64,000 nt of DNA. It comes from Sepiola atlantica. Its lineage: Eukaryota; Mollusca; Cephalopoda; Sepiida; Sepiolidae. Position 1 is the stretch's first letter; every line of letters starts with the position of its first letter. A model generated the notes under the pieces. The model saw only the letters and a program-made list of their open reading frames with translations. It ran no database searches and was not told where the DNA came from. Below are positions 1 to 10,059 of the stretch, piece after piece. The stretch covers positions 145,567,882-145,631,881 of the forward strand of contig OY744517.1 of NCBI GenBank assembly GCA_963556195.1, given 5' to 3'. Position numbers and translations under genes: made by a program.

Positions 1-95
1 TAATAATAGTAATAGTAAAAGTAATAAATAATGATAAAATTATATTTTATATATATATATAATAATATTCATAAGTAAATATAAAATTATATTTA

Positions 96-139
96 CCTAC
101 AGACGACGTCGTTTCGAGCTTTTGCTTTCATCAGTGTAG
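96..139 (-). ncRNA. Hammerhead-like ribozyme, copy 1
   Basis: Minus strand 139 to 96 contains the two invariant hammerhead strands: CUGAUGA (134-128) and GAAA (116-113 region), a GUC cleavage triplet just before position 101, a 6-bp stem I (CCUACA with UGUAGG), a three-pair stem III closed by a four-base loop, and a three-pair stem II (AGC/GCU) around an AAAA loop. The 10.1-11.1 pair is A-C instead of the usual G-C, which may weaken activity. The open stem I with tiny stem III is the type I form typical of retroelement hammerheads. Confidence 0.6.
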
Positions 140-378
140 GGGGTGATAATTTCAGACTGTCACAAGGCATAAACTCGGTTCACAGAGTCACCTTTGACTC
201 CGCATGCTTCCACTCTATCTTCTAGACCATAGGAAATTATCACGTGATACGAAAAGTTACCTTGCTTTGTAGCTAATGTGAATGTCTATCTTTTAAATAT
301 GTCCTAACAGTGCTCAACTTTAATTTTCTTAAAGGGGTTTTATAATGATATTTATAAATAAATATTAAATTATATTTA

Positions 379-422
379 TCTACAGATGACGTCGTTTCGA
401 GTTTTTGCTTTCATCAGTGTAA
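379..422 (-). ncRNA. Hammerhead-like ribozyme, copy 2 (degraded)
   Basis: The same core recurs 283 bp away: CUGAUGA at 417-411 and GAAA at 398-395. Stem I keeps four to five pairs, but stem III has a C-A mismatch and stem II loses one pair, so this copy is probably inactive or weak. Confidence 0.45.
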
Positions 423-540
423 TGGGTGATAATTTCAGACTGTCACAAGGCGCAGACGCAGTTCACAGAGTCACCTTTGACACCGCACGCTTCCGCTCTA
501 TCCACTAGGCCATAGGAAATTATCACGTGATACAGAGAAA

Positions 541-1280
541 TTAAGTTAAATTTATGCCAAATACAGCGTAAACATCAAGACAAACTACATCTCCATGTGT
601 AGTCTATATGATTTTTGTGTTAATTACGATGGATTAAAGATTTAAGTGTAACGAAATGAACTCCCTATTTATAAGCCATCAGATTGAAAGTATTTAGTAT
701 AAAAATCAAAAGGTATCCAAGAAATATATAAAAGTATATACATAACTGCACACATATATACACATATACATATGCACATCCACACGCACACATACATAGG
801 AATATAAATATATCTGTATATACATAAAATAATAAATATCCATACATACATCTACGGAGCGTGTGAAGTTCTGCATTACACACACACACACATACACATG
901 TAAACACACATACACACCCTCTTACTGTGAAATTGTATAAGTTAACAAGGTCAGATTTGTAAAAGTGCTGAGTTATGAGTCTTTAATTGCTGGATTGTGA
1001 AATCAAGGTTTGCAAAAATTGCTATTATTTTATGTGTGTTCATACACTCTGATATTAATGCAGAAACGGATTAGAGCCTAAGGTGGTTGTTTATTAGTTC
1101 AGTTTGTGAGCAGTTGTCTTATGTGGTACGGACACATTTTAAATACCTTTGATTTCACGTTCAGACATTTGCGAATTGTCAAGATAACTTGTAAAATATT
1201 TAGTTTTTCTATTGTACATCAGTTGCACTTTTTAGAACTTGGGGAATATGCTTCCTAGTATTCTAATATATTTCATTTAA
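541..1280. other. AT-rich stretch, no gene
   Basis: No gene or recognisable element. It contains a TA/CA-rich low-complexity tract (about 720-910) whose Tyr/Cys/Val-rich minus-strand frames are simple translations of that tract. Confidence 0.6.
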
Positions 1281-1289
1281 TTGTGCATA

Positions 1290-2093
1290 GAATATTACTG
1301 TCTTTCAGATTCTATGCCTGAGCAGCCAGTGTTGTGGTCGAATGTTTGTCAGACCAAAACCACTGACCACAAACCTGCAATCGTCAGTATGGGAAAAAAA
1401 TTTGTCTTGTCTGCCGGCTTAGAATTTTGCATTCCTCCCCTCCACGTTGATAAAATCAACATATTTAGTGAGATTGAACTATTATATTCTCAACTAAAAA
1501 GACATTAACATATTTCCACTGATGAATTAATTAGCGTTAAAATCCAGTTGGGTGAATAAGGCCGGAGGTTTTTTGCTATACGTACTAAATCAAGCGATTG
1601 TATTTGGCAAAAAAATCATTTTGAAACTGCGAAATTACTTAAGTCGAACTCTGATATTTATATAACTCGTCCAGACAAAGGTTCAGGCGTTGTTATCCTG
1701 AACCAAGTTGATTATATCTCCAAAATGTGTAACATTTTGGATGATAAAAATAAATTTTTCAAGATGGATGGTTTAAGCTATGATGACACTTTTTGTATGG
1801 AAATAAAAATCCAGAAACGGCTTCTTCAACTTTATAAAAGCAAGTTTATTTCTAAAGAGATTTATGAGAGAATACGACCTATCGGTTCTCAAATACCTAG
1901 AATGTACGGCTTACCCAATGTTCATAAACCCAACATTCCTTTATGGCCTATTCTATCAATGTTGGGTTCTGCACAACATGCACTTGGAAAATGGTTAGTT
2001 GATATTCTTAAGTGTAGTGTATGTTCATTCACCATGATACAATCCTCCCAGGCTAACAAAAATATGCGACCGGAGGAAACATATATGTGTTAG
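1290..2093 (+). pseudogene. Penelope-like element reverse transcriptase, 5' half, broken
   Basis: Successive frames encode the N-terminal half of a Penelope-type reverse transcriptase. Visible pieces in order are GLEFCIPP (about 1420-1440), TRPDKGSGVVI (1665-1697) and PRMYGLPNVHKPNIPL (1897-1944) followed by SMLGSAQHALGKWL. These match the conserved start of Penelope RT domains. The reading frame shifts near 1555 and similarity stops at about 2015, before the catalytic YADD box, so the copy is dead. The last 26 codons to the stop at 2093 look unrelated. No GIY-YIG nuclease follows here; a separate remnant of that domain lies at 55.3 kb on the other strand. Confidence 0.8.
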
Positions 2094-2184
2094 TGTTATA
2101 TAAAAGATAAAAGGCTGAAAAATCATATCTTCATTTTTTTTTCATTTTTAAGGAACATGTCTGTGGATTATTGTATAAATCAAA

Positions 2185-2550
2185 TCAAATTATATCAAAT
2201 TTATTGGCAAAAAATAGCAAAGTGCAACAAGCCGTATAAATGGATAATTAGAAGATGTGTACATCTATATACCGTCTGAATGTTTTGCCCAAGGAGACTT
2301 TAATCCTGGATATGATAGTCATCATCACTACATCTGATAGGCTGTTTCACAAAGAAGAATCGCGAACAGAGAATGCTACTTTTCTTCTAATGAGACGAAA
2401 GTTACTATCGTACATCCTTTGCTGAGTTCCGTGGAGACCACGACTTGGCGCTGGGGTGAAAAACTTCTCGAAAGGTATATTTAAATTCTGGTTAATGATG
2501 TTTTACGCCAGAAAAGCATCCCCACGCATCCTCCACTGCATAAGGGATGG
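2185..2550 (-). mobile_element. CR1-like LINE 3' end
   Basis: Read on the minus strand, the sequence encodes the end of a CR1-like reverse transcriptase ORF (pieces such as KFFTPAPSRGLHG and KVAFSVRDSS) and then a 3' UTR ending in a TGCCAATAAATTTGATATAA-type tail. It aligns along its length with 13,997-14,350 and less closely with 62,380-62,680. Internal stops and frameshifts make it non-functional. Confidence 0.75.
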
Positions 2551-2935
2551 GTAATTATCCAAAGATCAGTGGCCACGATGCATCCAGTGCTCGCTTGAAC
2601 TGTTTGGTCGTCTATAGGCTGACCACGGCTTCTAGCAGCTTGTTTCTTCGGTGCAGCGACCCTAACTGAAAAAGACGCCTTCAACGATTTGTAGCCAAAA
2701 TCCTCACAAGTACAGCTTTTCTGAGTTTCCACAAAGCCCTCTTTGCGGAGCTGGTGAGAAGACGAGGTCATGAGGCATATTGTAGTTGTCACATACATAT
2801 GGAACATTATCCTAAAGTTATGCAATCGCTTTTCCAAACAGCCTGTATATTAAATAAAAAAACGAAATATTTAAATTGTTAGGTCCTCTATTGGTTCTAT
2901 TTGAAGGACCTTTGATGAGTGTTTTTTTTGTTTTT
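2551..2935. other. Unassigned sequence beside LINE tail
   Basis: A 118-codon minus-strand frame (2481-2837) crosses from the LINE into this stretch. Its upstream part (from 2551) is of mixed composition and matches nothing I recognise. It may be another TE insertion in the LINE or flanking DNA. Confidence 0.3.
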
Positions 2936-3010
2936 TGTTTTACTATTGAGTCACCGCTTATCAAGGCCAGTAGCCACTCGAGGATAAGTGTGCGACAAAG
3001 TACAAATATG
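2936..3010 (-). mobile_element. Jockey/CR1-like LINE 3' tail fragment
   Basis: A 75-bp piece containing the tail motif CTTATCCTCGAGTGGCT (minus strand) followed by CTTGATAAG. The same tail ends longer LINE copies at 8.4, 25.7 and 47.6 kb (minus) and 32.9 kb (plus). Confidence 0.65.
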
Positions 3011-3145
3011 TTAAAGAAGAGGTCTCGAGTCACAAAAAAGTGGTGTGCAAAATGAAATATTTCTCATGATACATTTTATGAAAATTAATTTTAAAAAGAA
3101 AGTAATCTAAAAAGTAAATAAATGCAGAAAACTTTTGTGAAAATC

Positions 3146-3441
3146 TGACTATTAATTGATTTTATTTATCTTCCTCCCACATTCTGGCTTTTAAAAAATT
3201 GCCTGGGCAGCCCCGTCGGCATTCCCCGGTAGGGGCGCATCAGGTAGTAAGCAATAAACTTACTCCTCCCAAAGAGGGGAGGCAAAGCCTGGGAGGGTGC
3301 ACCTCCTAGAACTGCACAGGACCGATAACCAATAGACCGGCGTAAATCCAGACCCAAAGGCCCGGACGATACCGGTTTATTAGGCGGGGTAAAAAACCCT
3401 GGTTGCTTTGCGCAACGATTAATTGACTATTAATTGATTTT
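3146..3441 (+). mobile_element. SINE-like insert with 18-bp target-site duplication
   Basis: The identical 18 bp TGACTATTAATTGATTTT stands at 3146-3163 and 3424-3441 and brackets 260 bp that are far richer in GC than the flanks. The insert carries a conserved block (about 3210-3320): CCCGTCGGCATTCCCCGG, then GCGCATCAGG, then a C-rich/G-rich hairpin (3269-3288) and GCCTGGGAGGGTGCACCTCC. Related blocks lie at 56.34-56.56 kb and 63.52-63.83 kb, all on the plus strand. A long target duplication points to LINE-mediated retroposition. No clear tRNA, 5S or 7SL head is visible. Confidence 0.7.
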
Positions 3442-3451
3442 TCACACATTT

Positions 3452-3540
3452 TTTAAACAGGTGACATTTTTTAAACATGTAACGTTTCTTTTAAAATGTG
3501 ACATTTTTTCAATATGTTACATGTTTTAAACATGTGAGTC
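3452..3540. repeat. Short degenerate tandem repeat
   Basis: Imperfect copies of a GTGACATTTTTTAAACAT-like motif, partly in inverted arrangement (AACATGT/ACATGTTT). Confidence 0.5.
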
Positions 3541-3894
3541 AATGCCCGTAAAAATCTCTACGTTAAAAGTGCGTTGATTTAATGGTTGCAAAATCTAAAA
3601 ATCTATTCTTGTTTCTAACTATAATTATCTTCCTACGTTGACATTTTTTTTGATCATCGGGAGTTTATTTAATGTTTATTTTTTTGAATACTCCAACACA
3701 TGTGATGATAATATTAACATTTATTCAAGTTTCATTGTGTTAAATATATTAGGGGGGGGGGTAATTTATATGATCGAACTGGACGTGCCACTATCTATTC
3801 GCTTCTCACTGATGCAAAGTTAGACATGAAGTCAGTTTAACTTGTGGAGTAACGTTAGCCAACTCCCCCGAGAAGGTACTCTAGAAGGATGGAA

Positions 3895-3995
3895 AATAAC
3901 TGATAACGGACCCCTCGGCATTCCCCGATAGACGCACTTTAGCGACCGACAATAATCGCCACCCCCACCCTCACCATCATTGGACCGAGCCTATT
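3895..3995 (+). mobile_element. Partial copy of the GGCATTCCCCGG SINE-like family
   Basis: The string CCCCTCGGCATTCCCCGATAG resembles the conserved block of the insert at 3164-3423, but the downstream hairpin is not preserved. Confidence 0.35.
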
Positions 3996-4314
3996 GTACT
4001 TATAACTCTTTCGGGATATCCTCTTCCGACTCTCTTTTGAAGTCACATTCAATGTAATGTTACCCGTTTCTTCTTAAAGTACACATGCACTTTCGTTTCG
4101 CGCTGACGAATACCTCTTGGCCGGTTTTGTCTTTGCCACGACAGGGCGATAAGCAGGCATGAATTATTCACTTTTACGCATAAGTGGGACAAGTGGGATT
4201 CTAACGGAGAAACGATACTTACATAGCAGACGAGCTCTTCAGTGGAAGCGGCTTTGACTTGCTTTTTGACTAAAATAGACTTGTGTTAGGTGATTACCGT
4301 AGTGCGTTGTTACA

Positions 4315-4495
4315 CATCGACGGTGGCACCGGGGGGGGGGGGGGCAGGGAGGGCTCAAGCACCCCCCCCACTTTTTGACTTGGCCCCCCACTTTACGGTC
4401 ATCAATAATGAAGTTATATATGCATGTGTTTAACCGAGGCCCCCACTTTTTAGGAGAGCCCCCCAACACTTTTATAACTGTCCCGCCGGTCCTGT
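4315..4495. mobile_element. Short GC-bounded dispersed element, copy 1
   Basis: Starts CGGTGGCACCGGGG with a 14-G run and ends GTCCCGCCGGTCCTG. A second copy lies at 60,916-61,091 in the same orientation; 47 bp in the middle (4390-4436) are identical between the two. It looks like a MITE-type non-autonomous element; terminal inverted repeats are not clear. Confidence 0.65.
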
Positions 4496-4594
4496 TACAG
4501 TCGGTTGATCCGAGGGGATAGTTGGACACAAGCTCCGTTTTTAATGTAAGGAAATGCTGTTCCCCAAAAAGAGAGAAAAAAATTGCCCCAGTCT

Positions 4595-6712
4595 AGAAGG
4601 ACTTTTCATCGACTGAGGATAGAACAGATAATAGACTTTGAATTGTGTTCGGAATTTTTTAGATGAACTTTTCCTCGACTGAGGATAGAACATATAATAG
4701 ACTTTGAATTGTGTTCAGAATATTTTAGATGAACTTTTCCTTGACTGGGGATAGAACAGATAATAGACATTGAATTGTGTTCGGAATTTTTTAGATGAAC
4801 TTTTCCTTGACTGAGGATAGAACAGATAATAGACTTTGAATTGTGTTCTGAATTTTTTAGATGAACTTTTCCTTGACTGAGGATAGAACAGATAATAGAC
4901 TTTGAATTCTGTTCGGAATTTTTTAGATGAACTTTTCCTTGACTGAGGATAGAACAGATAATAGACTTTGAATTGTGTTCGGAATTTTTTAGATGAACTT
5001 TTCCTCGACTGAGGATAGAACAGATAATAGACTTTGAATTGTGTTCGGAATTTTTTAGATGAACTTTTCCTTGACTGAGGATAGAACAGATAATAGACAT
5101 TGAATTGTGTTCGGAATTTTTTAGATGAACTTTTCCTTGACTGGGGATAGAACAGATAATAGACTTTGAATTGTGTTCGGAATTTTTTAGATGAACTTTT
5201 CATCGACTGAGGATAGAACAGATAATAGACTTTGAATTGTGTTCGGAATTTTTTAGATGAACTTTTCCTCGACTGAGGATAGAACAGATAATAGACTTTG
5301 AATTGTGTTCGGAATTTTTTAGACGAACTTTTCCTTGACTGAGGATTGAAGATAATAGACTTTGAATTGTGTTCGGAAGTTTTTAGATGTATTTTTCCTC
5401 GACTGAGGATAGAACATATAATAGACTTTGAATTGTGTTCGGAATTTTTTAGATGAACTTTTTCTTGACTGAGGATAGAACAGATAATAGACTTTGAATT
5501 GTGTTCGGAATTTTTTAGATGAACTTTTCCTCGACTAAGGATAGAACAGATAATAGACTTTGAATTGTGTTCGGAATTTTTTAGATGAACTTTTCCTTGA
5601 CTGAGGATAGAACAGATAATAGACATTGAATTGTGTTCGGAATTTTTTAGATGAACTTTTCCTTGACTGGGGATACAACAGATAATAGACTTTGAATTCT
5701 GTTCGGAATTTTTTAGATGAACTTTTCCTTGACTGAGGATAGAACAGATAATAGACTTTGAATTGTGTTCGGAATTTTTTAGATGAACTTTTCCTCGACT
5801 GAGGATAGAACAGATAATAGACTTTGAATTGTGTTCGGAATTTTTTAGATGAACTTTTCCTTGACTGAGGATAGAACAGATAATAGACATTGAATTGTGT
5901 TCGGAATTTTTTAGATGAACTTTTCCTTGACTGGGGATAGAACAGATAATAGACTTTGAATTGTGTTCGGAATTTTTTAGATGAACTTTTCATCGACTGA
6001 GGATAGAACAGATAATAGACTTTGAATTGTGTTCGGAATTTTTTAGATGAACTTTTCCTCGACTGAGGATAGAACAGATAATAGACTTTGAATTGTGTTC
6101 GGAATTTTTTAGACGAACTTTTCCTTGACTGAGGATTGAAGATAATAGACTTTGAATTGTGTTCGGAAGTTTTTAGATGTATTTTTCCTCGACTGAGGAT
6201 AGAACATATAATAGACTTTGAATTGTGTTCGGAATTTTTTAGATGAACTTTTTCTTGACTGAGGATAGAACAGATAATAGACTTTGAATTGTGTTCGGAA
6301 TTTTTTAGATGAACTTTTCCTCGACTAAGGATAGAACAGATAATAGACTTTGAATTGTGTTCGGAATTTTTTAGATGAACTTTTCCTTGACTGAGGATAG
6401 AACAGATAATAGACATTGAATTGTGTTCGGAATTTTTTAGATGAACTTTTCCTTGACTGGGGATACAACAGATAATAGACTTTGAATTGTGTTCGGAATT
6501 TTTTAGATGAACTTTTCCTTGACTGAGGATAGAACAGATAATAGACTTGGAATTGTGTTCGGAATTTTTTAGATGAACTTTTCCTCGACTGGGGATAGAA
6601 CATATAATAGACTTTGAATTGTGTTCGGAATTTTTTAGATGAACTTTTCCTTGACTGAGGATAGAACAGATAATAGACTTTGAATTGTGTTCGGATTTTT
6701 TTAGATGAGGAT
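4595..6712 (-). repeat. 66-bp satellite array, about 32 copies
   Basis: Head-to-tail units of 66 bp (core motif TGTTCGGAATTTTTTAGATG). As 66 is divisible by three, the minus strand stays open for hundreds of codons and gives a 22-residue repeat (KSIICSILSQGKVHLKNSEH plus two residues). A 64-bp variant unit at about 5340 and again at 6130 shifts the frame, producing a second repeating peptide. A block of 12 units (790 bp: about 4860-5650) is duplicated at about 5650-6440. I take this as satellite DNA, not a gene. Confidence 0.9.
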
Positions 6713-6990
6713 CGATTATTTGTATCATTTGGTTTATTCGGATTACTGTTCTCATTTTGGATGTTATTATCACAACGTTTCGGCCGATGTAACCTACAAC
6801 CTTCTTCCAGTGCGTCTTGTCGAACTTGGGAATATTTACATCCGTACAGATTCCCAAGTTTAACATAAAGATTCTTGAATTCGACAAGACACACATGAAG
6901 AAGGTCGGAGGTTACATAAGCCGAAACGTTGTGAGAATAACGTCCAAGATAAGAACAGTAGTCCAAATAATCCAGATAATACCCACTTTG
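6713..6990. mobile_element. Foldback element with about 110-bp arms
   Basis: Left arm (about 6720-6835) and right arm (about 6870-6985) are inverted copies: for example AACGTTTCGGC (6774) pairs with GCCGAAACGTT (6920), and CTTGTCGAACTTGGGAAT lies opposite a related string in the centre. A related, more decayed foldback lies at 34.69-35.12 kb and a single-arm relative at 33.47 kb. The left end abuts the 66-bp satellite. Confidence 0.7.
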
Positions 6991-7436
6991 AATTATTTAT
7001 AAATAAAAAACAAATTATATTCACAAACTATGCACAAGACCATCAAAAATGTGTTCTGTCGTCATTTTCTGTCTATCCTACTCTTATAAGACGCATTTTG
7101 ACCCAAGTAACGCGATTCCGTGTAGGACCTAATTTACTGCCCCATGCCTTACTCTGTGTAGTGTTCCAATGCACGGACATAATTAGGAACGACAGGGGCA
7201 ACTCTGACGCACCGACAGAGAGACAGCAAACGAATGCCAGCAAGCGATACAGAATGGAGATCCATTTGCTGAAGTCCAGTTTAAAACCGGCGGTCTCTAA
7301 AACAGATGATAAAAAAAACGACAGTTGATCCTGTCGAAAGTTTTAAGCTCCCAAATTGGAACCTTACCACTGGGTGAACTTTTGAGTTACCCGCAAGATG
7401 ATTGGCTAGACACACGTTAAATCCATTCCTAGGACC
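6991..7436. other. Unassigned, possibly SINE body
   Basis: Mixed-composition sequence upstream of two SINE tails. A 76-codon frame at 7098-7328 has no recognisable domain. No head could be named. Confidence 0.3.
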
Positions 7437-7602
7437 TTGATAATACGTATTGTATTTCAGCATTAAATAAATAAAAGCGGTTGATATGCCGTAAAACAGA
7501 CAAATTGAATGCAAAAACGAATCGTTGGTGATAGATATTGTGTTTCAGCATTAAATGATTAAAAAAAAGGGTTGATATGTCGTAATAACAGACACACGAA
7601 AC
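7437..7602 (+). repeat. Two SINE/LINE tail motifs in tandem
   Basis: Two copies, at about 7460 and 7549, of the tail TTCAGCATTAAAT followed 15-20 bp later by GGTTGATATGCCGTAA. The same tail ends the I-like LINE at 10.44-10.50 kb, and recurs at 23.36, 34.40, 54.04 and (minus strand) 9.3 kb. The partly paired spacer suggests a short 3' hairpin, as used by LINE reverse transcriptases for template recognition. Confidence 0.6.
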
Positions 7603-8386
7603 CAAGCAATTTGTGATGTCAAGAACATCCGATTGGCGAAACACGCTGTAAAAATATGTGACGATTACATCATCACCACGTGAATGGGGGAAAGAAAACG
7701 ATCTGAATTCCTCGCTTCGTACCGACTTGCAGAAATGTCGAGGTTAAACACCAGACGGTCTGTAGAATAAACGGCAGTTCTTGGATTATAGGTATAGAGA
7801 CGCCCTCAACACACATATACACATTCCCCCTCTATGTGTCTGTGTGCCAGTATACTTGTCTGTTTACCCCCTCCCCTTCTCTCTCGACTTCACCCACAAA
7901 CGCATACACTCGAACACCCACATACATAATTTTTTAAAAACTAGCTAAATACACGCCCTACGAAAAGTATTATCTTATTAGTTTTTTATTTCTTTTACTT
8001 AATATTCACTCCAAACAAGGCACATTGCCACTGAGAATTAGGGGCCAGATTTATCAGGGCATCCGAAGTGGTGAGTTGCGCAGCAAGATGTTTGTTCACA
8101 TTACATTTAAATTTCTGCATGTTGATACCGTTGGGGAATCAGGGAGCAGAGAGGGAGTTCCAAAAGCAAGCAGTTCGAGGAAAAAAAACTATTAGAGTAG
8201 AAAGCTTTCCGGCATCTGGGGTCATCTACAGTGAAGGGGTGGGATTTTTCTGATTGACGGGTTAGTCGGAGGTATTTACATTAAGGGGGCAAAAGTGCAG
8301 CAAGTTCGTCGGACCACATTCCATTGTTGTTCTGGTAAGCCAAGATGGGAGACAGACACCATTTCTCCTTAGAAGTCTTCTTTTTT
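7603..8386. other. No gene seen
   Basis: Unassigned AT-rich sequence with pyrimidine-rich patches (about 7860-7890) and a poly-T run at 8380-8399. Confidence 0.5.
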
Positions 8387-9045
8387 TTTTTTTTTTTTTA
8401 CTATTTACCACTTATCAAGACCAAGAGCCACTCGAGGATAAGGGTTAATGAAATGGAATAATTGTCAGCTGAAAGATGAAGAGCATTGTGGGAGTACTAA
8501 AATTGATCAATGGAATGAACTAAGTATGCTTATTCATGGAACGGTTTGTTGATTAGATGATGACTATGTTGTAATCTGCAGGGAAGTAGTCCAACAGTAA
8601 TATGCTACACAGACGGGAGACTCTTGCAAAGAAGTTCTGTCCATGGAAATTCTGTGTGACTCTAGGTACATGGAGGAAAAAAAAGGAAAGTCTTTTTCTT
8701 ATGTAGTAGTAGGACAAGTTCTTGCTGTGAATGTCTCACAAGATGGAAGCAGATCGGAGCTCAGTCGATCATCTTCCATAGAAATAACGATAGAGTAGAG
8801 AGAGAGACTAGCAACGTCTTTTCTGTAAGAAAGAGGCTGTAAGGAAGATAAAAGATCATCCTTTACTAGATTTCGCACTAGATTTTGTACTCTATCAAGG
8901 TAAGAAAGAGTGCCCTTAGCAGCTCCTTCCGATATGTTTATAATAGAAAAGAACTTTACATAATTCATTGTAATATGAGAGATCTGTGTGTCTTTGAAAC
9001 GGCATTGGTGTTTCTTGAATTGTAAAGGCAACACAAGATCAGGCG
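8387..9045 (-). mobile_element. Jockey/CR1-like LINE, RT C-terminus and 3' end
   Basis: A 111-codon minus-strand frame (8699-9034) contains LSYLDRVQNLVRNLVKDDL and LSYRKDVASLSLYS, the region after the catalytic domain in jockey/CR1-type reverse transcriptases. Downstream on the minus strand the sequence continues through a decayed C-terminus to the family tail (CCTCGAGTGGCTCTTGGTC at about 8418-8436). It aligns with 47.6-48.2 kb and 25.7-26.06 kb. 5' truncated, as is common for LINEs. Confidence 0.8.
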
Positions 9046-9234
9046 AAAGTTATTGAAATGCCATCCGAAATGATTTGTATCAAGTGTTTCACGTTCGAGC
9101 AAATGACATTTTATCTTCTATAATAAAGGAAGCCTTTCTTTCTTTGTCAGACCAGTAATTTGATACGATCATCTGTTTTATAATTTGTAAAAATAAAAGC
9201 AAAAAAAAAAAAATACAATCAAACACTTCCGTCA

Positions 9235-9320
9235 AACTCATAACAAAACGATCGTTTTATGTTGGTTTGTTAGTTCTTGGGTTTTACGGCATGTCAACTC
9301 CTTTGCGATATTTTATGCCG
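9235..9320 (-). repeat. SINE/LINE tail motif
   Basis: Minus strand reads CCGGCATAAAATATC, then GAGTTGACATGCCGTAAAAC and an A/C-rich end, matching the tail at 10.44 kb. A (CA)n run at 9327-9340 adjoins it. Confidence 0.55.
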
Positions 9321-9354
9321 GAACCACACACACACACACATCTGAAAAAAAAAC

Positions 9355-9850
9355 TGCTTAATATAAGCATCTAGATCTTACTGTACTGAGCTTTTGCTGA
9401 TAATGTAGCGAGGAAGTCAAAAGAATTGGGTTTCGATCTTGGCTTGAGGTACTCACTAGTCTAGCAACACTGATACAGCGAAACAGTCTTTCTGTGAATG
9501 ACTACATACGCCCATTATCTTCGTGAGTCGAGCTCTTCGTAAAACGAATAAATATCTTTCGACTGTTGCAAAAATGCTAAATATAAGCATCCAGACTTGT
9601 AGTAAGTTTGAACTGATAGTGTAAGCAGTAAGACGTTAGTTGGATTTCTGTTCCAGTTTGGGGTATTTTCTTACTTACCTACACCGAAGAGTTGTGATAC
9701 ACCAAAACAGTCTGTCTGTGGGTGACCATAGTTCTATTAGTTGCTATATCTATAAGGGTAAAATACTGAATATCGCTATAGTCACGGGCCGCATATTGTG
9801 TTCTTTGATCGCGGAAGGTTACTAGTCATCGAGCGATGCTTTGGCTAGAG
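9355..9850 (+). repeat. Dimeric tRNA-SINE-like repeat, 220-bp period
   Basis: Two diverged units start at ATATAAGCATC (9361 and 9581). Each has a B-box-like segment (GGGTTTCGATCTTGG at 9428; GGATTTCTGTTCCAG at 9642), followed by a shared AAAACAGTCTGTCTGTG-type motif. A-box matches are poor. The layout suggests a dimeric tRNA-derived SINE. Confidence 0.5.
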
Positions 9851-10059
9851 TCGGTCGCTGGCCATAAAGAAGGAATCAAAAAGAAAGAAAGTATCTATAG
9901 AGTTGTAACAGTTGATCTGTTTATCTACGGAACGTCGGTACAATATGTATAAAGCAAAACACTTTGTCCAAACCATGTTTGTGTGTGTGTGTACTGAAAT
10001 TCTACTAAATTCTTTAGGCACTGTGGTCCTGTGTTGAACAGGTCTTTCCAGCACGTTCA

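Larger units (their letters stand above)
68..540 (-). repeat. Direct dimer of a hammerhead/tRNA-like unit
   Basis: Two diverged copies of one unit (about 68-245 and 350-540) lie head to tail; the same motif recurs at 108 and 391, a period of 283 bp. Read on the minus strand, each unit has a tRNA-like part with an A-box-like GGCCTAGTGGATAGAGC (intact in the second copy, near 498-514; diverged in the first), then a hammerhead-like core, then an AT-rich end. The B box is not convincing. Tandem monomers with a hammerhead are the layout known for retrozymes and for the long terminal repeats of Penelope elements, while an A box suggests a SINE. I cannot tell which; no reverse transcriptase is in the unit. 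Confidence 0.6.

Noticed and set aside
4606..6896. Open frames of 164-453 codons on the minus strand with a 22-residue repeat
   Set aside because: They follow from a 66-bp period without stops; two different frames are open, units vary like satellite DNA, and the frame shifts at 64-bp units.
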